DNA of 64,000 nt from Eudromia elegans (GCA_003342815.1 PTEX01000032.1:3301302-3365301); one strand, 5' to 3'; shown: positions 35,201-49,500, numbered from the stretch's first letter. Notes: generated by a model from the sequence alone, not told the origin. Translations and numbers: made by a program.

Positions 35201-36597
35201 AGTAGACCTCAGAGTGCAAGACGTCTGTGTGACACTGCAACACTTGCTCAGAGCTCTTCTTCCCATTTTTGTGTCACCAGGTTGGCCCCATTGTGGTCAC
35301 ATCAGCTAACCCAACAGGAGAGGCAGACACAACACATCACAACCAAGTATACGCCAAGCTAGGAGATAAGGTAATTGAGACCATCTTTCTTTTTATTCAA
35401 ACTGGTCCCAAAAGTAGCTGAGGATGGAGTAACCAAACCACTTTATTCCAAGTAGCCAAGCCGATTAATGGTAGCAAGAATCTGGGGAAAAATATAATTA
35501 AAAGAACCTCACTGGCACTCCTTACACTGATGACAGAATTAAGGAGAAAGAAGAAACTTGATGGAAAGCCAAAATGTCAATGTGTTGGACAGTATAGTTG
35601 TGGCTTGGCATCATGATTTAGTTCATCTTTCACCACAGAATGACATGAGCTACAAAAAGACGTTTCTTTGTTTAGAAGCAGTAAAACCATCATTGCCTGA
35701 GTGTGACAGACTCATTGGTGATGAATTGTCAGAACACAGAATTCCCACCCAAAGCTGGTCTAAACTGCCATCAAAGCTTTAACATGTTCCTGTCTTTCAC
35801 AGCATTTCTAAGTTCTGGAAGGACTATCAGGGAACTTGGTGTGAACATTTGCTTTTCTTCAGGTGGATGCAGTTCTTTGTGATGGGCCTTCTCCAGAGAA
35901 TATTGCATCCACTGTTGTGGACTGCACCAAAATCGACAGTGGAAACATTGGTTTCTTCAGGGTTGGTATCATCCCAAAGTCTCAGGTAAAACTAATCTTC
36001 AGCTTGCTATTGTTTTTCTTCTCTCTGCTTTTCCTGTTTCCATTATGTGGATATTGGGCAGGGGATTCCCTTTTTGCATAAGGAGCTGAATAAATCTATG
36101 ATGGCATGAGGAGGTATCATAGGGTGGTGTGAAAGAACAGAAAAATACAGCTCCGTGTTCTCTGATCGTGCCCATGGACCACCATTGTATGTCTCTTGGC
36201 TAAGCACGTACCTCATGGAGCAGCCTTTCCTTTCATACCTATCCCTGCAATCTCTGAACACACAGAAACACTTAGGGTAAGCCCAAGGAGAGACTCACAC
36301 AGGAAGCTTGAAAAAGAAAAGGGTGTATTTCCAAAGCCAGAGAAGAAATATGTTCTTTCCCCTAACCAATAAACAACGTGGAGCTCTATTTATTAATTCC
36401 AGGTGCTGCAGATACTGGAGCAGGTGCAGAAGAAATACACGTTGGTTCATAGCAATGGCCCCATCATTGCAAAAGGCCAGGAGCAGCACGTGAACCATAG
36501 CCATGCTGTTCCCAACGGGGCAGGCATGGCTGTCTCAGAAGAAACAGTACTGGGGCAGTCCAGCGATGACATTTGTGAGAGTCGCACTCGGCTCTGA
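29254..36597 (+). CDS. Gene A: triple SatP/YaaH-like permease fused to a YrdC/Sua5 domain
   Basis: Nine exons (29254-29314, 30028-30141, 31306-32991, 33572-33671, 34295-34443, 34611-34723, 35281-35370, 35863-35985, 36403-36597) join in phase to 876 residues. Residues about 12-191, 213-382 and 418-589 are three repeats of the six-helix acetate/succinate permease fold (GPR1/FUN34/YaaH). Each ends in an (I/L)P-x-G-type motif as E. coli SatP ends in VLPIG, and repeat 3 has VAGGILKLLGGSVAF like SatP GGIAQIFAGLLEY. Residues about 622-830 form a YrdC/Sua5 domain with IPTDTVY, TSAN (748-751) and VLCDGPSPENIASTVVDCT. Where bacterial TsaC/Sua5 has K-x-R-P, this protein has K656-R-Q-A, so the ATP/carboxylate site may be altered. 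The last 45 or so residues are polar. I know no vertebrate symbol for it. Carboxylate transport is inferred from family. Start choice: strong context gcaATGG behind a TATA box. Confidence 0.9.
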
Positions 36598-37776
36598 GAT
36601 GCCCTTGTGAGTTAAACAGTTACTTGCTCCGTAGGGAGGTGTTTGCTTGAAAACGATGTTCAGGTTAAATTGGGGAATGGGAGAGGTTTCCCAGCTGCAG
36701 AGGTGATGTTCACCCTTCTGTGGACTCCAGTAAAATATCCTAGGTAGGCTCCTAGCAGAGCTGACTTACCAACCAACTTCACCTGGTTTATAGTGGTACT
36801 TTTTTAACTCCTGAAAACTACCAGCTTCCACTGAAGATCAGACATAACCAAAGGAAGCTTTACATCAGTGACTAACTGACCCCAGTGTAAAAGAGCTTTA
36901 TTTTTTTTTATTTTTCAAGGAGTTAATACCTTCAATTTGGGGTAGAAAATAGCTTGACATGTTTCATAATTACATGTTGGGGGAAGAGCCCTTCATGAAA
37001 CAAGAAGTGGGAGAGGGAGAATGCAATATGTATTCAGGTGCTGTGCTGGTGAATACTATGAACTTTCTAATGTAGTTAAGACAAAACATCATCCTGGGAG
37101 CTAAGGCTGTCTTCTGATAGCAATCTTCTCAGAAAAGAATTGTTATTATGTGAGACATAATTTCTGTATTTCGTGGTCGGTGTGAGGGTAGAATTATCCT
37201 TTCAAAGACTTCGATAATATTTCTTTAGAAGTGCTGGAGTGTGATTATATTGCCTCGTGCAGAGTGTGCATGTCAGACACTTTGTGTGCCTTACATCTGA
37301 GGATGTTAGAAGCTGATCTTGCCTTCTAGCATAACTGTACACGTTTCTATGTTCGTTTCACGGGAGGTTTCCTCCAGACTGCAGATTTTGTACAGAGCAG
37401 TAGCTGCTGACCTAGAGGAGGTGAGAAGAAGTGTCAAACTGACATGAAGAGACTTCTTTAGTTAAAACTACCTGGCCCAGCTGGCTCATTTATCTTCTGA
37501 AAACTGTGGATCTTGTTCTTACCTGACACACCTGCAAGGAACTGCAATGGACAAATTCACTCATTTCACCTGATGTTTTGCTAGATTTTAAGCATAAATC
37601 CTGTGCTGTCAGAGGAGCCAAACTTCTATGAACTATGTCAAAACAATATCTTCTTGACTCTTCTTCCAGAACCAGCTCTCTTCCTGTAGAGAGATAAGAT
37701 GTTGGATAATGGAGTTGCTAATTCATTTTTCCAATCTGCTCACTGTATCTCTTTTGGGTTTTGATTTTTAGAAATC

Positions 37777-37782
37777 AATAAA
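37777..37782 (+). terminator. Candidate polyadenylation signal of gene A
   Basis: AATAAA about 1.18 kb after the stop codon, followed shortly by T-rich sequence. The interval 36598-37776 would be the 3' UTR. Confidence 0.6.
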
Positions 37783-37799
37783 ATATTTGTGATAAAAAA

Positions 37800-40700
37800 A
37801 GTCACATATTATGCCCAATGGGACAGAAACATCTGCAGAAAGTATCTGGAAAAGTCTTTGCAGGTCAAAGTATTTCAGCGTGTCAGGATTTCCAGCCTTA
37901 CACAAGTGACCTTACAAGTGAATCAAATTGCATCACTTTCCTGGGTTGGAAGAGAAGGGAAAGGAAGGATAATACCTCCTAACATTCACCCTTCAGTGCC
38001 AGCTTCCTTGAGGAGTGCTGGTTAGTTCATAGGGCTGAACACCAAGACTGAATACAGCCACATTTCATAACCAAGTTTATAAATAAAAGATGTAAACCTT
38101 GAAAACTGGGGTAGAAGTATTAGTCTGGAGAGGTACTGAAGCCTCACAAAGCTTTTCCTACAGAGAATAGCCCTGACTTAGATATACCAGAGGTGCTACT
38201 GCCCTGCACCTCATATGATGATTTATTTTAGTGCACCACAAGTGGAAAGGGGTTTCAGGCATTGGATTCATCACTAGGTGCATTGAATGGATTCCATTTT
38301 TCCTCTTTCACAGTATCAGGATGGTAACAGAACACAATAGGGAGCACATTTTCACTTTGATGACTAATACAAAAAACTGGGAAAGATTTCCTTTAAGTTC
38401 AACCCTTATTTTTTTCCTATGCATCCCAGCTGTGTATTGGCAAACTAGAAAGAAATAGTTTTAGGAGGAGGAGATCTAATGTGGATGTTCCCATTAAAGT
38501 AAAAGCATTTCTGTTATTTCCAGAATTTTCTCAACGTTTAAAATGAAACAAAACATTTCTAGAAAGGGGTAGAGGGAGGAAAAAAGACAGTGGTGTAAGT
38601 GGCAATTCCAAAATACTTCAGTCAAGCTGTTGAGAGAAACATAGGGACGTTTTCAGCTTATATGCTGAAAAATCACAGATCAAATACATTTTGAGACACC
38701 CTCAAGTATTTATCACATATTTTAATTACTGAACGTGGAGTTTTCATCCAAAAATAGTTGGCCAAGTTTCTTAGAAGAGATTCCACAGTGTGCCCTTCCA
38801 GTGCCATTTCTCTACTGTCCCGTTCAGTGGGAAGGATTTGCTCCACTGCAGTGTATCAGGTGAAAGGAATAGAAGGGATTTTGAGGTCCCAAAATTTCCA
38901 TCAAAAAAGACTGAGGAAAATCATGGACCTCAGACAAGAGCCAGTTTTGGTTGCATTGATAATTACTGAGGCCTTTAGTCTTGAAATGTCAGTTTGGGAG
39001 AAAAAAATAATCTCATGAAAGGATCTCTTTATGAAATAGCCAACACTTTAATCCCATGGGGGTTGGGAATAACCCAGGAAGAAGGGCTCTCCCACCTTGA
39101 TTTTGCCCTTTGTGGATTCCAGACCTCTAAGTTAATGGAAGAAAAAAAAAAAAGAATGGAAAATAAAGAAGGTGTATTTTTTTGGTCACAGCAAAAACAA
39201 CCCACCCTTCTAAGAACAGAGCTCTACCATGTGAGCAGGAACTGACTCAATGGCATCGTCGAGGATGCATGTTGGAATAGTGGGTGGACCTGATACTGCA
39301 GTGGGCAAAGTGGCTGAGAGAGGAAGGGTGGCAACACAACCACCTCTTGAATGAAACCAGCTTAGCAGAAAGCTTGAGGCGTGGGCAGGGACCAGAATGT
39401 GCCATGACTACTACCGAATTAAAGAAACCGAAGAAAAAGCAGCTAGGGAGCTCAGGAGCAGCAGAGTCTTTATCTGTTCACCTCCTACTCTTGATGCATG
39501 AAAGTCAGACTATGCCTATAGCTTGAAATGAGTATGAAAAGAGATGAAAGAATGAGCAGGGGGAGTCAGTGACACTGTGCTATCTGCCTATGTCCTCTCA
39601 TGGAGGTGATCCTACAACCCTAGTTCTCCATTCAGACACACTGTGTGGTAGTAGAGTGTAAAGGGCCACAGAGAAACCCGGGAGCAGATTCTAGCTCTGT
39701 GCACCATTTCTCCTCTTGGTACTGCAGATGCCTCAAGGGTTCTTACTGCAGTACTGCATCAGGTCTTACATGCATTGGATGGAGGAGGGTGGGCACGAAC
39801 TGCTGCAGAACAGGCAGTAAGTAACTCAATGTAAGGAGTAGTATTGGGGAGGGCGGCTGGGGAGGTCTATCCTGTAAATCCATTTCACCACTGGCCCAGG
39901 CTCTGCCTATTGCTCAGCACCCATAACAAGTAACTCTACTGAAAAATATCCTATTTAAAAGCTCAAAAATGTCAGTTCATGTAAGAATCCCCTCTTCATT
40001 CCTTCCCCCAAAATGGAAAGAAATCTATCTCATAATATTATTTCTCTACAGACATCCCTCCACCCCTACCTCCCCCCAAAAAAAGGCAGGAGTTTTAGTT
40101 CAACAAGAATTTCTGCTTTGACTGTGAGAATGAAATCAGTGTTCAGATACTTACCCTTAATTATACAAAGCTCAGTAGTTCTGGAATGAAGAGCTAACTA
40201 GTGACATCACAGGTTCACTGAATGAAACCTCAGAGAACAGGGACTGTCAAGAAACCTGAATACATTTTCAGATTTGTCCATGCACCAGGCAATCCTTTAT
40301 GAGGAAAGAGCATTTGGTTTGGGAAGAGCAGGATGATTGTGCAGTTGCTTATAGCAATAGCTATGCCCAGGAATCCTTTAAGGCAATCCGTATGCTCTGT
40401 GTTCTACCATGGAAACCAAGGGAGTGAAATCTTTGACCACCTTTCAAAGTAGCCTATTTTAGTTCTTATGTGACTATGAGTCCTCCAAGGAGTTGGGATT
40501 TTTAGGACCACATCCTGAATTTACAGATGTGTGTCTTAACCTGAGTACCTCCGTTCTCAGAACATAAACTTTTCATATTATCTTTCCAGCAGGAAATAAC
40601 TTGAGTCTTTCATAAGATGTTTCTCGTAAGTGCCAGTGAGCAGCCAATCCTGAATTCCTTCCATAACTTAATAAAACTAATCACAGCAGATAACACAGAA

Positions 40701-43700
40701 ATCTTTCTTCTGTCATCTGACTACAACTTCTGAATAAGCGATACATTTGTTGACCAACAGATAACCAGTTTTGCGTTGTTATAGGTCCTACTGTGACCTT
40801 TCCAGTAAAAACACCTCAAAATGAGCAGGATGTGGTTAAGGAAATTCTCAATACACTGTTTTCGGAATCCCAGAAGATGAAAAGGTACCAGCAGCACTGA
40901 CCTTGTGCCCGATCACACTCACTCAAGGAGATATGATCTCATCATCTCCAGGAAAGTGCCTGTTCTTAACTCATAAACATAACTCAAATATAATGAAATA
41001 ATAAAGCAATGAAAAGAAGGACGTAGAATGGCGGGGACAGAACAAGCACATCTGAAACTGGACAGCACAGTTTTGTTGGGTGGCAACAGCCTTTTTGGGT
41101 GGAACATAAATGCGATGTTCTTCACTAGCAATAATTTGATGGAATTTACTTCCTTAATGACAAGAGTAGACACTTAGTTTTGCAATAATTTTTGTACAAT
41201 GTTTCTATTTATAAAATAATGACATTTTGTCCCCTTGTCTGAAGCTTCCTCTCCTGTTCCTCCCTCTACACCTTTCACCCGACCATCTGAATGCACAGAA
41301 GTCCATTAAACAATTGGGCTGCTCTTCTCTTTGCCATAGCTACTTCCTCATTCTTTAAATTTGTTTCCCTACAGAGGAAGGGCAGAATGAAGACACCCAT
41401 TCATAGGAGAGATTTAAGGACAGATGCAACATGATTTCCATCTACCCTCCTTGCTCAATTGGAAACCAAAGGCCCAGTTGCTTATTGCTAGCTTCCACTT
41501 GGAAATGACCCTTCAGTCACAGGTAGCATCACTTAAGAAATAGCACTACATCAGATATTAAGTATTGCAGATAGTTGTAATGAAAGGGCCTTGTTTTTTA
41601 GGAAGCTTCATTAAGGGAAGTGAAGATTCATGTTGTTCATCTAAGGGATACTGGCAGAGGCAGTCTAGGCCTCAGTAGTTAGCTGGAGTCCTTGAAAAGG
41701 ATCTAGGATATGTTGCCATGGTCAACAACTTGCAGATCTCCAGAGATCCAGTTGTTGATGCTAGTGCAATTGCAGAATCCCATCATGCATGGCCAGGTTT
41801 TAGAGTTGTTTCTTTTGGGAATACAGTTATATCTGTCATGAAAAATAAGGAATTCTCTTTGCTATCTGGTGAGAAGATCTGTTGGGCATGAGCTCTCAAG
41901 CCAGATGTGCCTTCAGTCTGCTTTATTGTTATGTTCTCTATATTCCTCTGGTCTTGCACACACAGATGGGCATTTCTGACCAAAAGCACTTGAGATTATT
42001 GAACAGTAGGTTTGCTTATTAAGAGGAGGATCCTGATAAACCACAGCTGAAGCAACATGAAATTGGTGTAATTACAAAATATGGTAATTCACAGAGCTTT
42101 AGGAAAAGGCTTTGCACGGCAGGAATATAAGGAGGATTTATCTGAATCTGTTCTGGAAAGGAAATACTCCACTCTTCTGTTTAGAAGCATTAAGGAAGAG
42201 AGACAACACTGAAAAAAATCTAAATTATTTCCTTGTATGTTGTAAATGCATAATCATGCTTGCTCCTGGCACCAACTACGTGAAGATGGAAAAGTTTGCT
42301 CACTTTACTGTTAGAAGAAAATCCATCTCTTTTCCTTTTACTGTGCCACACCTGATGCCTCAGAATAGATACAGTGCAAACACATTGTTGTGTTTACTCA
42401 TGAGTCAATAGAAGGCTCATGAGAAGGTGAGTATCAGTCTGGGCTTAGATTCCCGTAAATATTATTTCTTTCTGTAATATCACTTGATTACTTTATTGAA
42501 CTCTAAAAAGTCCCTTCTCTTACATTTCCTGGTCTCAAAATGTCTGTAAATACAGACTGAGTTTATTGATCTATTCATCTAGACAGCAGTCCTCAGATAA
42601 TTTTCTAATTTTGCATACTGGCATGCCAATGTGGTTCTCAACGAAACTTGGCAGTTATTGGGAACTTTATAAATGGATCTTATATTATACCTAGCAATAA
42701 TCTCTGCAGTTCAAGGACTGAGCTTCCTTATGCTTCCTTATGCACATTGCTTGGTACAGAGAGTCAAAGCAATGTTTCCCAGTGTAGGCATTTAGCCAAG
42801 CTATTATTTAAGATCTCTCTATATCTGATGCTGAGAAACCTTTCTCTAAAGAGTGATTTGAAGAAAGTAAAAGATCTAGTGGGATTTCCATAGGTGTCAG
42901 GACTGTTGTGTGAACTCCAGGTGAAGTCAGGACCCTATGGCATCTCTTTCTGCTCTCCAGTTATCTTGCAAGCCCTTCAGGGAGACAGATAGTGGTAGAA
43001 AGTCAGTGTGATATTGTTTTGCAGTCAGAGCCCTGTGACCCTCACACGAAGGAAATTGAGTTTTCTCTGGGTTTATGTCCTTCAAGATGGAAAGGGACGA
43101 CTAGCTGGTTTGAGACATTCAGACAAGCTCTCTTTCAAACTTGGGTCACAGTGTTTGGCACATGGACTCCAGGGCCAGACCACACATTTACAGATCTAAA
43201 CGCATCCAAAAATCTAGTCCTATCTCAAAGTCACTTGGGGAGTTTGTCTCAGAGGAGATATCTGAACCCGGATTTAACTCCTCCTGGTGGATCCCAAAGG
43301 ACTAAAAGCCAATTTGAGGAAAAAAATAAAAATAAAAATAATAAAAAAAAAGAATATTTTTAAAGATCCTTTCATCACTCTTGCTGTTTTCTGTGCTGTT
43401 AGAATAAAGCATATTCCTGTAGTTTTCTTGTCTTGCTCCTTTTATAACCTAAATTATAAATTTATCCATAACTCTGAAGTTAGAAAGCAGCTTCTATTTT
43501 AACCCCTGATTCTTCCCATCGTCAATGTGCGCAAGGGTTTTCCTTTAGGTCTGAGGCAGTCCATTTGTGACTTACCTGCTGGACAGCAGCAATGTGAGGC
43601 AAGAGCTTCTGCTCCTACAGAAGAAAGAGTCTCACTTTGCAACATGTCAGAAAAGCATGGACCAGGCAGGTGGCCTTTCCAGCTACTGTAAAGGACAAAA

Positions 43701-46085
43701 CCTCCTGCTGAGCTTGGCCTGTTTTACCAAGTTATGTGCTCTTTGCTGTGTGCACTGCTCACATTGGATGGGGAGCTCTACGTCCGTCTCTCAGACTGAC
43801 ATGCCACACGTGCTGTCTCAGTCCTGTGCCCCTGGGGTGGATGATGGTCTCATGTAGAACCACACCACAGAGATGAAAAGCTGAGAAGGAGACTCTTTCC
43901 TATTTTTTTTCTGGTACAACTTATGGACAATATTGAAAACCTCTTTCCTTGGAGTGGTCAAGCTGGTTTTCACATATTAAAACACGAAAGAAATCTCATG
44001 TTGAGGGACTTTGCAACAGGCTTCAAGCCAAGCCTCTGCTAGATGATGGTGGCCCACAGCTGTCCCTTCGATACACTTATTCAGTAAGTGCTTTGCAGCA
44101 CCATGACTTGCAGAATTTTAACAATTCCTGGTATTACACTAATGACCAGTAGTTAATGCGGACCTAGGTTCCCTATTTGACTAAGATATTTATCTGCACT
44201 CTTAAACTGAACAGCAGCATCTGGTGCAAACCTGAAGTTGCAGTAGGGAGAACAGCTGATGCTGGGAGCAAAAGAGCCACAGATAATTTCGTTCCTGCAA
44301 GGCAGTACAATTTTATTGCTCTGATTCATTGATGGTTTTATTGTGTCGTTCTTTGAGTACGGGCCAGAGAGGACGACGACGTGACAGGTCCCCAGAGCTC
44401 CTCGCTGTAAGCTCAGCTTGCCCAGCTGCCTGTGGTTACCTCCTCCCCAAGCAATTGGACTCTTTCCTTCCCTGCCTTCCTTGCACTGACAACGTTGTGC
44501 TGCTGGTATTCCCTTTTGCCTGACACAGCTGATCAGTTGGATCTGTTTTGGGAAGGACCTAAAGTCCTGGAAAGGACAAGGGGCTGCAACTCTGCAAACG
44601 AAGAGGAGGAGGAAGCCTGGTCTGAGAAGCAGGGAGGACACAGTGCCCTGGGGAGAAGGGGTTTCACAGACACTTGAGCTTGAGAGCATCAGGCCAAAGC
44701 CCTCCTGGCTCACTGCATATCTTGTGGGAGTCTTGGGCAGCCTCTGGAGCTGGAAAAGCTGGGCAGATCCCCAGGGCACATACCAAGGTGGTTACGTCCC
44801 CGCCAGAGGAGATGGCGAGGAAGGAGCAGATGTTTGATGTGCTCTCGCCCTTGCCATGCCCAGCCAGCACAGGCAGGAGGGGCAGCAGTTTGCTCAGGTC
44901 AAGACAGATGCACTATCCCCCCTCAAAAAAAGGAAGGAACTGATTTTAATCGCAGTGAGAAAAGAGGCTCTAGCCATGTGCTGACACACAGGTGCTAGGT
45001 GCTGACAAGGACTTTTAATAAGGAGGTTGAGGATTAGCCCGAATGAAACAATGTGTGTCACCTGGAGCACGAGTGAAAGCTGCTGCTTTTGACTTCAGAG
45101 TGCAGACTAAAGAGTGGGCTGCAGTTCTTAGGAGATTCAGCTGGACAATGATCCCCATGCCAAAGCAAGCTGAGCACAGAGCTGGACCTGCTCTCTGCAG
45201 ACCTCCCTCCCTGAAGCAAGGGAGAGTTCCATCCCCCAGACATCCCAGGTTTGGCTGATCAGAGCCCAGGGCAGTCAGAGAGATCAGGAAGGAGAAATTC
45301 CTGACCAGATAGGCAAGGGAAGTGTGAATCTGGGGAGAGGTCCACGAGCAGGAGAAAAAGATGCTTCAAAAAGATGCTAAAGAAGAAAAATTGGGAGGGG
45401 ACTTGTCCCTTGGGATCAGTAGGAGTTGCTGTTGTGATGGTGCTGTGAGAGCAGGCGTGGCAATCCTCATGTGGAGCAGAGTGAGGAGAACAATTGGAGG
45501 GAGCTGCCACTTGGACACTGTCCCTCATGCAGAAAAAAAAAAATACCCCAAACCTCCCAATCTGTACTGCACACCCCAATGTTTTAAAGATATTCTTGAC
45601 TTTCAGCCTTAACTCATTGTTTCCTTAGTTGGGGTTTGTCTTTGTGTGAACTTCCTCTGCCTCCAGAGTCTCTGGCTCCTTCACGGTTGTTATTTGCTTC
45701 AGGGCAAAGCAAATTGCCCTTTTCTTCCCTTGGCTCCATCTCCTCTGCCCTGTGTGCTCTTAGTCTGTGCTACCAGCAGCTCCCAAGAGAGTTACAGCCT
45801 TGGGCAACCTGACAGCGGTTCTCGTTGCTTGGCCACTGTGTGCTACTGGGAGGCTTCTCAAACGGTGAGCCCTGAAACTAGCGGGGTACTCGTTTGGGTT
45901 AAATGGGGAAGGATTTGTAAAACTGCAAAGAAATTTGGAAAGGTGGGGAGGAGGAGATGGGAACTATGTGACTTTAGCCCTCTATCCAAACTGTGTTTTC
46001 CAATATTTATTCCTTCCTCCAGGAACAGGGAACAAATGTTTCAGTGGAAACAAGTGAAATTCAACATCCTTATGTTCCCCCCAAA
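37800..46085. other. Gap between the convergent genes A and B
   Basis: About 8 kb between the expected 3' ends of A and B. I see no recognisable coding exon, RNA gene or interspersed repeat family. It contains an A-rich simple repeat at 43319-43352. The longest open stretch, on the minus strand at 44153-44779, has no recognisable domain and is most likely chance. Confidence 0.5.
43319..43352 (+). repeat. A-rich (AAAAT)n simple repeat
   Basis: Run of A with interspersed T, unit approximately AAAAAT, in the A-B intergenic region. Low-complexity sequence. Confidence 0.85.
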
Positions 46086-46088
46086 AAA

Positions 46089-46094
46089 TTTATT
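46089..46094 (-). terminator. Candidate polyadenylation signal of gene B
   Basis: AATAAA on the minus strand about 425 bases past the gene B stop codon. A second copy lies at 46006-46011 on the same strand and could be used instead. Confidence 0.5.
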
Positions 46095-46516
46095 TAGTGG
46101 AATTTAGCTGTTTAAAATACATAGAACTGAGTGTGGTAGAAGGAGATATAAAAGCAGGCCTGACATTCACAGTTGAAGGCATTTAGGAAATCCAGGTGCT
46201 CTGAGAAATCCTGCAATAAAGCACCAGCTTCTGATCCGGCTGGCGTTCTCTGGGCAGTTTTCCCATTTTCCCAGCACTTTCAGGCACTGACTGGAGATAA
46301 ACAACAAACAGCGGCAGAAAGCTCCCACAGGACATGCTGGGTGGTGAAGTGCTGCTCTTTCCCAGGAAGGTAAGTCCTTGGTTTGAAAAGGTAGGACTTC
46401 CACACAATCAGTTGCTCTAGGAGGGCTTCAGGTATGGGGCGAAGCACCATGGGGCACTTCAGGTGGTTTTGCTAGCGTGGACGCTCTTCCTTTACTTAGG
46501 GAAAGTTGCTTTGGCT

Positions 46517-49500
46517 TCAGACTGCTCTGTTCTTCACCCTCTCGAATATCTGCATCACCTTGCCTGCTGGGATGCAGCCTTCTCTCACGATGTTGATGCC
46601 ACCTTCCCAGAGCAAGAACAAGAAAGTCAGGATAACCCCCAGTCACAGGCCAGAGGGATAAGGGAAAGGAAGAAAGCATAAAAAACGCTTTGGACTGGTA
46701 AAGCTATCAAACGACCCTCCACATTTTAAAGTTCTGTAGCAATTTGACCAGAAATTTTGTCAAAAATGGAAATGTCTGCTGACTCTATCCCAACACTTAT
46801 TTCAACAGTTTAGTTTTCCATTAGAGAATCACACTCAAATGATAATCCAAATCCAAATAAGATCTCAGCTTGTGATGTTGCATTATTGTCAAAAAACTCC
46901 ACCTTGTAACTCTACCTTTATTCTGGTGATGTACAAGGAATATACTGCCTGTCCTTCCGAAGCATCCACCCCAACACTTAAAGCATTTTGTTCTTACAAG
47001 GTTGACTTTGCATGCACCACCCAGTTTCTCCTCACTGCCTCACTCTCTGTCAACACTGAGGTACTCCAAAGACATCTTTTGTTTGTTCCTTTCCATCAAC
47101 ATGTTTGCAAATGTCCAGGCACCCAAGAAATGTTACTCTTGGAGCACACTACACTGCCAGATTGATATTATTGAAAGGAATGGAAAGATTCCAGGAAAAT
47201 CCTGTTGCACATAGAAAGGGCGGTTCTCACACTCACTTTCATCAATCTTTGTGCAGTTGACCACAGTTGATGCCACCACCTCATCAGATTCTCCATCACA
47301 GAGAACACCCTCCAGCTTATGACCAAGACGTCTGTAGGGAAAAGAAGCAACAAAACTACCCGGTTATTCAGATTGCATTGAGCCAGATTCCCCTTGTCTC
47401 AGTAGAGGCCATCCACTCATGATCTTTATGATCGTGGTGTACATTTTCTGGCCACCTGAAAGGCGGCTATAAATACCGGTTCTGATCAGTGGACAGGGTA
47501 CTTACGAGATGACCATGTCATGGTGTGTGCTGTCAACCTCTCCGCTAGGATTAGCAGAGGTGATAGCCAAGGGTCCTGTCATGTCGATGAGGTGTACCAG
47601 GACGGTTAGGTCAGGTACTCTGATCATAATGGTGTCTTGAGTCCCCACTCTGCTGTAGCCCGCTCCAACCCCTAGACAGACAGGCAGAGGGTTTTGGCAG
47701 ATTAGAGACTGGCACAGACCTCCCTCTTTCCTAAAGTTTGCAAGTGGCTCTGCCACACACCCCTCATCAAAATCACCATTCTCTTGGTGCAGTTTCACAT
47801 AAGCAAGGACCCAAAAGAGGGACAAGACAAGCAAAAGCAAGGGTTCATCCCACCTAACTTCTTCAGCCACTCTCCCTTCTTGATAATGCAGCCGATGCCA
47901 CCGGGGTATACGTTTTCCATGAAATCCCAAAGCAGTGGACTGATGGGGGGAGCCGCAGCTCGCAGCTGGTCCAGGTTTGAAATAAAAATGCAGATGGGCT
48001 TTTCTTGAGGCCTGTCCTGTGCAAATGAAAAGGAGGAAGTAAAATAGTTAAGGAGAGAATTTCTGACCTGAGAAGATTTAAACCCATTAGGGTCCCATTT
48101 CATACAATTCCCAGAAACCATGAGCTTCAGGAAGCAAAATGCTATCTCTGCACAAAGTACTGAGCAAAGTAGAAGACTGTGTGCTGTGATTTGTGTCACA
48201 CTTCAGTTCTGCATGTGCAAATTGAAGGAAAGAGAGAGTTTTAGTCTGCTCTTGGGATCTTAAATCCCCTGCTTTGGATGCAGCAAAATGAGGGAAGATG
48301 GTGATCTGCTCATTATCAGGGCTTATAACCTTAGTATTTGGGCCTGATGTTCATCTCTCTTACATTGCTATAAATCAGGAGTGACTTCATGAGTTAAGAA
48401 CAGAATAATAGATAGAGAGCTAAGCCACCTCAAAGCAAGTATCCGTATCTCCTTCATCTCCTTGATGCTTGGAAATACCCTCACAATGCAGTGAACAGTG
48501 ATATGGAGGGAAAATAAGAAGAGCTCGTGAAGCAGTGTCACTTCAGTTCTTGAGTGACGTCAGTTTCATCAGAGCCAGGTGACTAAGAAACTGGGCATGT
48601 ATTTACATTCTGTTTATATTATCTCATCCATGGGGAAGGTTAGCCCTGGCAGCAGGGCAGGAAAGAAAAGACTACCTTTGTTACCGATGTTCACGCCATT
48701 GCCAGCTGAGATAGTCTGTTATGCTTATTTCTCTGGACTAGCCAGGAAATTGCCTCATGGAGAACAGACAGGGCCAGGCAGAAAAAGATGTATTTAAGGT
48801 GCAAAATTTGAGACTGATTCCAACCCTGAATGTCTCCAAAAGTCTGGGGAAAGTTAGAGCTGAGATTCTGATTCAGCACTTCATGAGGCAGAGGGAAATA
48901 TGGGCTTGGACCCGCTTTGGGCTGATGCCAGGGCTACTGCTTTGCCCCCAGCAGTGAGGCAGAATGGGTCTGTTTAATGTGGAGTATCTTACACCAAGAG
49001 TGGCGAGTGCTAACCCCAGGCAGCTCAGATCAGAAAACGCTCCGTGATGTTTTGCTGTGACTGCTCATAAACTTTACCCACAGCCAAGTTCTGCGTCTTT
49101 GGAAGACTCAGTACAAGCAGATCTCACTCCTGCTTGTGCTCAAGCAAGATCCAGCTCACAACCAGCCTCCCCTTTATCTGTACCTTGATTCTGTAGACCT
49201 TCTCGATGGCCTGAGGGTGTTTGCAGGAGGCAGCCAAAGCATACACCGTGTCTGTTGGCACCCCGCACACTGCCCCGGTGTTCAGCAAGTCCGCGATCAT
49301 TCTCAGGCCACTCGTGCAGTGGGACTTGGGGCATATGCAGGGTGGAGGGTCGTCATGGTCCTCCTTAGAGCGCTCAGCCTAGTGGAAACCAGGGGGCAAC
49401 ACAGATGTTGTTTGCAATATAGCTGGGATAACCAAATATATGAAGCCCAGGCCAGGATTCAGGTATCACATTGTGCCAGGCACAAGGCAGAAGCAGCCCT

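Noticed and set aside
44153-44779. 208-codon open frame on the minus strand between A and B
   Set aside because: No recognisable domain, low-complexity composition changes along it, no splice or promoter context, and stop-free stretches of this size can arise by chance in GC-balanced intergenic DNA.
45646-46107. 153-codon plus-strand open frame near the 3' end of gene B
   Set aside because: It overlaps the expected 3' UTR of gene B on the opposite strand and shows no family features.
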